Position numbers and translations under genes: made by a program. DNA of 9,760 nucleotides from an uncultured Lachnospiraceae bacterium (GTDB lineage Bacteria > Bacillota > Clostridia > Lachnospirales > Lachnospiraceae). Location of the stretch: assembly GCA_946538445.1 (NCBI GenBank), contig CAMNGO010000063.1, positions 1 through 9,760 of the forward strand. Reading direction: 5' to 3'. Positions 6,759 through 9,760 of this stretch are shown one piece after another. The notes under the pieces are model-generated. The model was given only the letters and a program-made list of their open reading frames with translations, made no database searches and was not told the origin of the DNA. Position 1 is the first letter of the stretch, and every line of letters begins with the position of its first letter.

Positions 6759-6805
6759 CAGGGGGGTCAGACCCCATTACGATGTAATGGGGTCTGACCC
6801 CCCTG
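6759..6805. repeat. Perfect 22-bp-arm palindrome with GGGGTCAGACCCC core
   Basis: The left arm at 6759-6780 and right arm at 6784-6805 are exact reverse complements around a 3-base loop (GAT). Each arm also contains an inner inverted repeat, GGGGTC-A-GACCCC. It starts 24 bases after the stop codon of the CobL-like gene, between two convergent genes. On the plus strand it is followed by TTAATTAAAT, not a T run. On the minus strand a T-rich stretch (GGTTTTAGTTTTTTTC) begins a few bases after the arm, so it could act as a terminator in that direction. The length, GC-rich core and perfect arms in AT-rich DNA suggest a dispersed palindromic element rather than an ordinary terminator. Confidence 0.85.
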
Positions 6806-6815
6806 TTAATTAAAT

Positions 6816-6853
6816 AAATAAAGGGATGTCTCCGAAAAGACATCCCTTTATTT
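6816..6853. terminator. Bidirectional intrinsic terminator between convergent genes
   Basis: A perfect 16-bp stem, AAATAAAGGGATGTCT / AGACATCCCTTTATTT, closes on CCGAAA. Both ends are T-rich on exit (TTTATTTG on plus, TTTATTTATTTAATT on minus). It can terminate the CobL-like gene from the left and the membrane-protein gene from the right. The rest of 6854-6908 is AT-rich and shows nothing else. Confidence 0.85.
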
Positions 6854-6908
6854 GTTGTGATAATGTAATACTTAAACGATATATAATACTATACTATCAA
6901 TCAAAGAA

Positions 6909-7814
6909 TTAAACTGCAGGCCAAATAGCATTAACTACGAATGTCATGATGAAGATAGCGGTTGCCGGGTTATCGATATGGGAATCGGTACCGCAGTTGA
7001 TTGTGTTACCTTCGATATCGCCAATAATACCAGCGAGTGTACCACAGATCACACCACAAATCAGACAAACGAATGCGTTCTGAGTATGAGCATAGGACTG
7101 TACAGCAGCTTCAGCAGCGATAATCCATATATGATGATGTCCTGCGTAAGCATGTCCCATACAAGCAAATAATAAACCAACAGCAGCTAAACCGAAGATA
7201 AGTACATGGTATAAACCTGCGAAAGCTTCGTTCAGACCAGTCTGAGCAGCCCAAGCGTAAACACCAGCAACTACCAGGGAGTAGCAAATGCTCATAACGA
7301 GAACGTTTGTGAAAGCTTTGCCTTCGGAAACGAGTCTGTCACCAGTTTTTAACTTGCCGCCGAATACCAGACGAACAACGATTGCGGAACAGAATACTGT
7401 GAATCCAGGACCGTCTGTTACTAATCTCGGGGAGATTGTTCCAGCGAAAAGATTGTCAACAACTAATGCTTTGAATAAGAAACCGATAACACCAAATACA
7501 CCACCAACTAATAAAGTATCCGGCTCATTTAAACCAACGAGAGGTGTTACGATGTCAGCACCGTTCTCAAGAACGCCTTTTTTCTTAGCATAAGCAGCAC
7601 CTGCAACGGCACCTGCGAAGGAAATGTGCGGTCCAAAGAAGGATCCAAATGCCATATAGTTAATAAGAACTGCAGAAGCATCACCTGCTCCAACCATACC
7701 TGCAACAGCACCGATAATGGATAAAACGCCGGTAAAGATAAATGCCGGAACACCACCGATAGCTGCAGCAAATGCGCCACCGCCAAAAGCAGCAATAAGT
7801 GCAAGAATATTCAT
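6909..7814 (-). CDS. Polytopic membrane protein, function unrecognised
   Basis: The 301-residue integral membrane protein has about nine or ten hydrophobic segments, rich in Gly and Ala. I cannot assign it to a named family with confidence. Notable polar or ionisable motifs lie between or inside the segments: GPHISF (61-66), VGLNEPDTLLVGG (93-105), GHAYAGHHHIW (220-230) and EGNTINCGTDSHIDNPATA (268-286). The clustered His, Asp and Cys could bind a metal or form a transport path; that is inference. The repeated Gly-rich helices suggest a transporter or channel-like fold. The start ATG has a near-perfect AGAAGGAGG with seven-base spacing. Codon use is strongly biased to GCA/GCT and GTT/GTA, unlike the GCC- and GGG-tolerant neighbours, which suggests high expression. 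A TetR-type regulator lies upstream on the same strand, and the gene ends at a strong terminator. Confidence 0.8.
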   Translation of the reverse strand: MNILALIAAFGGGAFAAAIGGVPAFIFTGVLSIIGAVAGMVGAGDASAVLINYMAFGSFFGPHISFAGAVAGAAYAKKKGVLENGADIVTPLVGLNEPDTLLVGGVFGVIGFLFKALVVDNLFAGTISPRLVTDGPGFTVFCSAIVVRLVFGGKLKTGDRLVSEGKAFTNVLVMSICYSLVVAGVYAWAAQTGLNEAFAGLYHVLIFGLAAVGLLFACMGHAYAGHHHIWIIAAEAAVQSYAHTQNAFVCLICGVICGTLAGIIGDIEGNTINCGTDSHIDNPATAIFIMTFVVNAIWPAV

Positions 7815-7866
7815 AATTTTGCCTCCTTCTTAAAAAATTGAAAAAATTATAAGTATTACACTACGT

Positions 7867-7877
7867 GTTACAGTAAC
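7867..7877. promoter_or_regulatory. Operator-like palindrome overlapping the -10
   Basis: GTTAC-A-GTAAC is a perfect 11-base dyad between the candidate -10 and the start codon of the membrane-protein gene. TTACA-type half-sites also flank it at 7856-7860. Binding by the adjacent TetR-type protein is inference from position. Confidence 0.35.
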
Positions 7878-7904
7878 TATAGCATATCTTAAGATTTTTG
7901 TCTT
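7876..7904 (-). promoter_or_regulatory. Candidate promoter of the membrane-protein gene
   Basis: On the minus strand AAGACA (7904-7899), a 17-base spacer and an extended -10 TGCTATAGT (hexamer 7881-7876) precede the start codon by about 60 bases. The palindrome GTTAC-A-GTAAC (7867-7877) overlaps the end of the -10, where a repressor would block initiation. A second option is the perfect TATAAT at 7915-7910, but its -35 is poor. Confidence 0.45.
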
Positions 7905-7922
7905 TTCACATTATATGCATTT

Positions 7923-7949
7923 TGTAATAAATCTTACATAAATCTTACA
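7923..7949. repeat. TGTAA-N6-TTACA dyad and 11-bp tandem repeat
   Basis: TAAATCTTACA occurs twice in direct tandem (7928-7938 and 7939-7949). With the preceding TGTAA (7923-7927) the first copy forms a 16-bp inverted repeat, TGTAA-N6-TTACA, a usual size for TetR-family operators. The 11-bp period would place the two TTACA boxes on the same face of the helix. The remaining leader (7950-8050) is very AT-rich and shows no gene or clear terminator. Confidence 0.5.
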
Positions 7950-8050
7950 ATTTTTTTTCGTGTAATTTTTTAAGCGAGTATAAAAATACTATTCTATTTG
8001 TTCATATAACAACTTTAAATTCTTAAATTATTAATTTGGCATGCTAAAAA

Positions 8051-8626
8051 TTACTCTTGTGCAAAATTGTTTTCTTTCTGAATTCTTACAAATGTCAAGA
8101 AATTACTGAAAAGGAACTTATAATTATATTCGAATAGTTCCGGGTCCAGTATTTCATGATCAATCGTGTGATTTAATGCAAATTCTACGAATGCATTTGT
8201 AAAATAGGATGTGGCAAAGTCTATCTTTTCTTTTCTCATATACCACACGGAAGAATCCAGAGACTGGTCGATCAGATAACGGATTCTCCTCTCCATCAAA
8301 GGATACAGATTCTCCTTCACCATCTCTTTTCCGACTCCGATGGCCAATCTTTTGTAGACACCCCGGTCTTTATCGATGGCAAAGATCAATTCTTTCAGCC
8401 AGGACTCAAAATCTTCTATCTCCGATATGGGATCGATGATTTCCTTGAAGATGATCCAGTTCACGATATCATATTTATCACGAAAATGATAATAGAAATT
8501 CTCTCTGGTCATGCCGCACTCGCCGGAAATGTCATTGATGGTTATCTTATGAAATGATTTCCTGGCAGTAAGAATTTTCAGAGCCTGCGCAATTTTTTCC
8601 TTCGTATTACTGCTATGGTTCAGCAT
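8051..8626 (-). CDS. TetR/AcrR-family transcriptional regulator
   Basis: This is a 191-residue one-component regulator. The N-terminal DNA-binding domain is clear: NTKEKIAQALKILTARKSFHKITINDISGECGMTRENFYYHFRDKYDIV, with the helix-turn-helix at about 28-48 and the family-typical FYYHFRDKYD. This N-terminus resembles the DhaS-like branch of the family. The helical C-terminal part (about 60-185), which would bind ligand and dimerise, has no recognisable ligand class. GGGAGG lies nine to ten bases before the ATG. It follows the 65-codon gene by 46 bases on the same strand with no promoter evident, so it may be expressed with the lar genes. The membrane-protein gene downstream, with dyads in its leader, is the likeliest target. 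Confidence 0.9.
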   Translation of the reverse strand: MLNHSSNTKEKIAQALKILTARKSFHKITINDISGECGMTRENFYYHFRDKYDIVNWIIFKEIIDPISEIEDFESWLKELIFAIDKDRGVYKRLAIGVGKEMVKENLYPLMERRIRYLIDQSLDSSVWYMRKEKIDFATSYFTNAFVEFALNHTIDHEILDPELFEYNYKFLFSNFLTFVRIQKENNFAQE

Positions 8627-8672
8627 CTTTTATATCCTCCCGGGAAAAGAGATTCCACCTTAGTCCCTCTCC

Positions 8673-8870
8673 TTACCACAAACTCTTCTTCACGTTTCCG
8701 ATCAGCCTGGCCTCCGCTTCCAGATAAGCCTCGTCCACCCTTCTTTTCTGTTCTTCCGTCAGTCCGTTATTCCGGCTGAAGCTCTGCCAGGATGACATAG
8801 CCAGCAACAGATCTGTCATGGATTCGCAATTTTTCATTTTGTTCTCAAAACGGGCAATCTCCTTCTCCAT
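8673..8870 (-). CDS. Small hypothetical protein, 65 residues
   Basis: The product is charged and predicted mostly helical, with one Cys (Cys14), a central SSWQSFSRNNGL turn, and heptad-like helices on each side (MEKEIARFENKMKN and EEQKRRVDEAYLEAEARLIG). There is no signal peptide or membrane segment. I do not recognise the family. It is likely a real gene: GAGGAGGAAATT sits directly before the ATG, and it is tucked 35 bases after larC and 46 bases before the TetR gene on the same strand. Co-transcription with larC is likely; a role as an accessory to the cofactor pathway or the regulator is only a guess. Confidence 0.7.
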   Translation of the reverse strand: MEKEIARFENKMKNCESMTDLLLAMSSWQSFSRNNGLTEEQKRRVDEAYLEAEARLIGNVKKSLW

Positions 8871-8905
8871 AATTTCCTCCTCATTTTTTCATTTATCCTG
8901 ACTGC

Positions 8906-9760
8906 TTACATCAGATTTCTCTCCGCTTCCTTCAAAGATATCTTCTTCTCCCTGGCGATACGGCAAAGATCCTCGTATTCCGCTTTCTTTTTGGCAATGT
9001 CCCGGGAGAATGAATTTTTGATCCGGACATTTCCCTGCTCTGTTTGTATGCTGCTAAAAGAACGGGATAGAATCCTCCGTTCCATCTTTTCATACCGCAC
9101 ACCCAGAGTTGTAGTATAGCGAAGAAAAGCATCGACGCAGGATTCCTTATCCTCCTCCTTACATATGCAGGACAGCTGAACTCCGGGGCGGTTCTTTTTC
9201 ATCTGAATTGGGGTGACGTAAACATCCAAAGCCCCACACTCCCATATCATTTCCTGGGCAAATCCGATGGCTTCCCCTGTCATATCATCCAGGTTTGTAT
9301 GAATCAGACAGACACTATCCTCTGCCGTATCCCGGGATTCCCCAAGATAGGCTGCCATACAGAGATCCCGGAGGCCTGTTTTTTCTTTCCCATAAGAGAT
9401 ATCCGTCATGGACATGAGGGGTACAGCTTCAAAATGATCCACATAATATTTGAGGACAGCTGCTGCCTCCGGAGTGCATAGTTCTCCGGCTACTTCCCCG
9501 GCATATACCGGTATCCCTTTCAGCAAAGCGGCAGTGGTGGGGGCAGGTACTATGCCGGTCCTTCCTTCCCTGACCACCGGTCCTTTACCTATGCAGATGG
9601 GTGAGGCAGATACCTTGTCCGGTTTTAGCTCCTCCATGAGGAAACAGATGCCGGCCAGGATCGTGATAAATCCATAGTCCTGAATGTCTTTACCGGATGC
9701 ATCTGACAATGACTGCAGGATCTGCAGGATATCTTCTTTTGCAGCTTTGGAAATGGAAAG
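8906..9760 (-). CDS. larC: LarC, nickel insertion protein, 5' end cut by window
   Basis: LarC is the CTP-dependent cyclometallase that inserts nickel into the pyridinium dithiocarboxylate cofactor made by LarB and LarE, used by lactate racemase and related enzymes. The reading frame is open to the right edge, so the N-terminal part is missing; the in-frame TTG at 9709 is not the start. Family segments are visible: SASPICIGKGPV, GIVPAPTTAALLKGIPVY, ELCTPEAAAVL, the C-terminal-domain marker TNLDDMTGE, then GALDVYVTPIQMKKNRPGVQLS and TTLGVRYEKMERR, ending with a lysine-rich helix containing YEDL. The LarC1 and LarC2 parts are in one frame, without the programmed frameshift described in Lactiplantibacillus plantarum. 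The usual HFHEVG motif reads DIQDYGF, and the HG before VPAP reads RTG, so two conserved histidine sites are lost. larB may lie just outside the window. Confidence 0.88.
   Translation of the reverse strand, partial: LSISKAAKEDILQILQSLSDASGKDIQDYGFITILAGICFLMEELKPDKVSASPICIGKGPVVREGRTGIVPAPTTAALLKGIPVYAGEVAGELCTPEAAAVLKYYVDHFEAVPLMSMTDISYGKEKTGLRDLCMAAYLGESRDTAEDSVCLIHTNLDDMTGEAIGFAQEMIWECGALDVYVTPIQMKKNRPGVQLSCICKEEDKESCVDAFLRYTTTLGVRYEKMERRILSRSFSSIQTEQGNVRIKNSFSRDIAKKKAEYEDLCRIAREKKISLKEAERNLM

Noticed and set aside
7815..8050. Leader of the membrane-protein gene considered as a riboswitch
   Set aside because: The part predicted to be transcribed is only about 60 bases and too AT-rich for a structured aptamer; repeats look like protein-binding sites instead.

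Overview
The window looks like a chromosomal segment of a low-to-moderate GC Firmicute, most probably a Clostridia/Lachnospiraceae member. This rests on strong AGGAGG-type ribosome binding sites, sigma-A-like promoters, a tRNA gene without an encoded CCA end, and the gene families present (RecD2, a compact MreB, an acidic ACP, a lone EutP-like GTPase and LarC). The genus cannot be fixed from the sequence alone. No insertion sequence, integrase, phage gene or CRISPR array is visible. The window is mostly housekeeping DNA with a few unusual genes.

Layout. Positions 1-2150 (minus) hold nearly all of a RecD2-type helicase that runs off the left edge; its start codon directly follows the stop codon of an mreB-like gene (2151-3134). 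Next come a single-gene acyl carrier protein unit (3313-3546) with a textbook promoter, and a divergent tRNA-Thr(CGT) (3740-3812) with its own promoter and a bidirectional terminator. On the minus strand follow a EutP/PduV-like small GTPase (3873-4403), a PAP2-family membrane phosphatase (4422-5093) and a small protein with a probable SecB-like fold (5200-5613). Divergent from these, on the plus strand, is the most unusual gene (5811-6734). It resembles the second half of the cobalamin enzyme CobL (CbiE C-terminal part plus CbiT), but its SAM-binding motif is eroded. It ends in a very long perfect palindrome followed by a bidirectional terminator.

The right third is all on the minus strand: the 3' part of larC (8906-9760, nickel-pincer cofactor synthesis), a 65-residue unknown, a TetR-type regulator, and then, behind a repeat-rich AT-rich leader, a polytopic membrane protein of unrecognised function with histidine-rich conserved-looking motifs. 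Its ribosome binding site and codon choice suggest strong expression. The TetR regulator is the natural candidate to control it through TGTAA/TTACA dyads in the leader.

The items most worth following up are the CobL-derived probable pseudoenzyme, the membrane protein with its TetR gene and operator-like leader, the histidine-poor LarC, and the 22-bp-arm palindrome. I do not see an obvious multi-gene defence or mobile system here.
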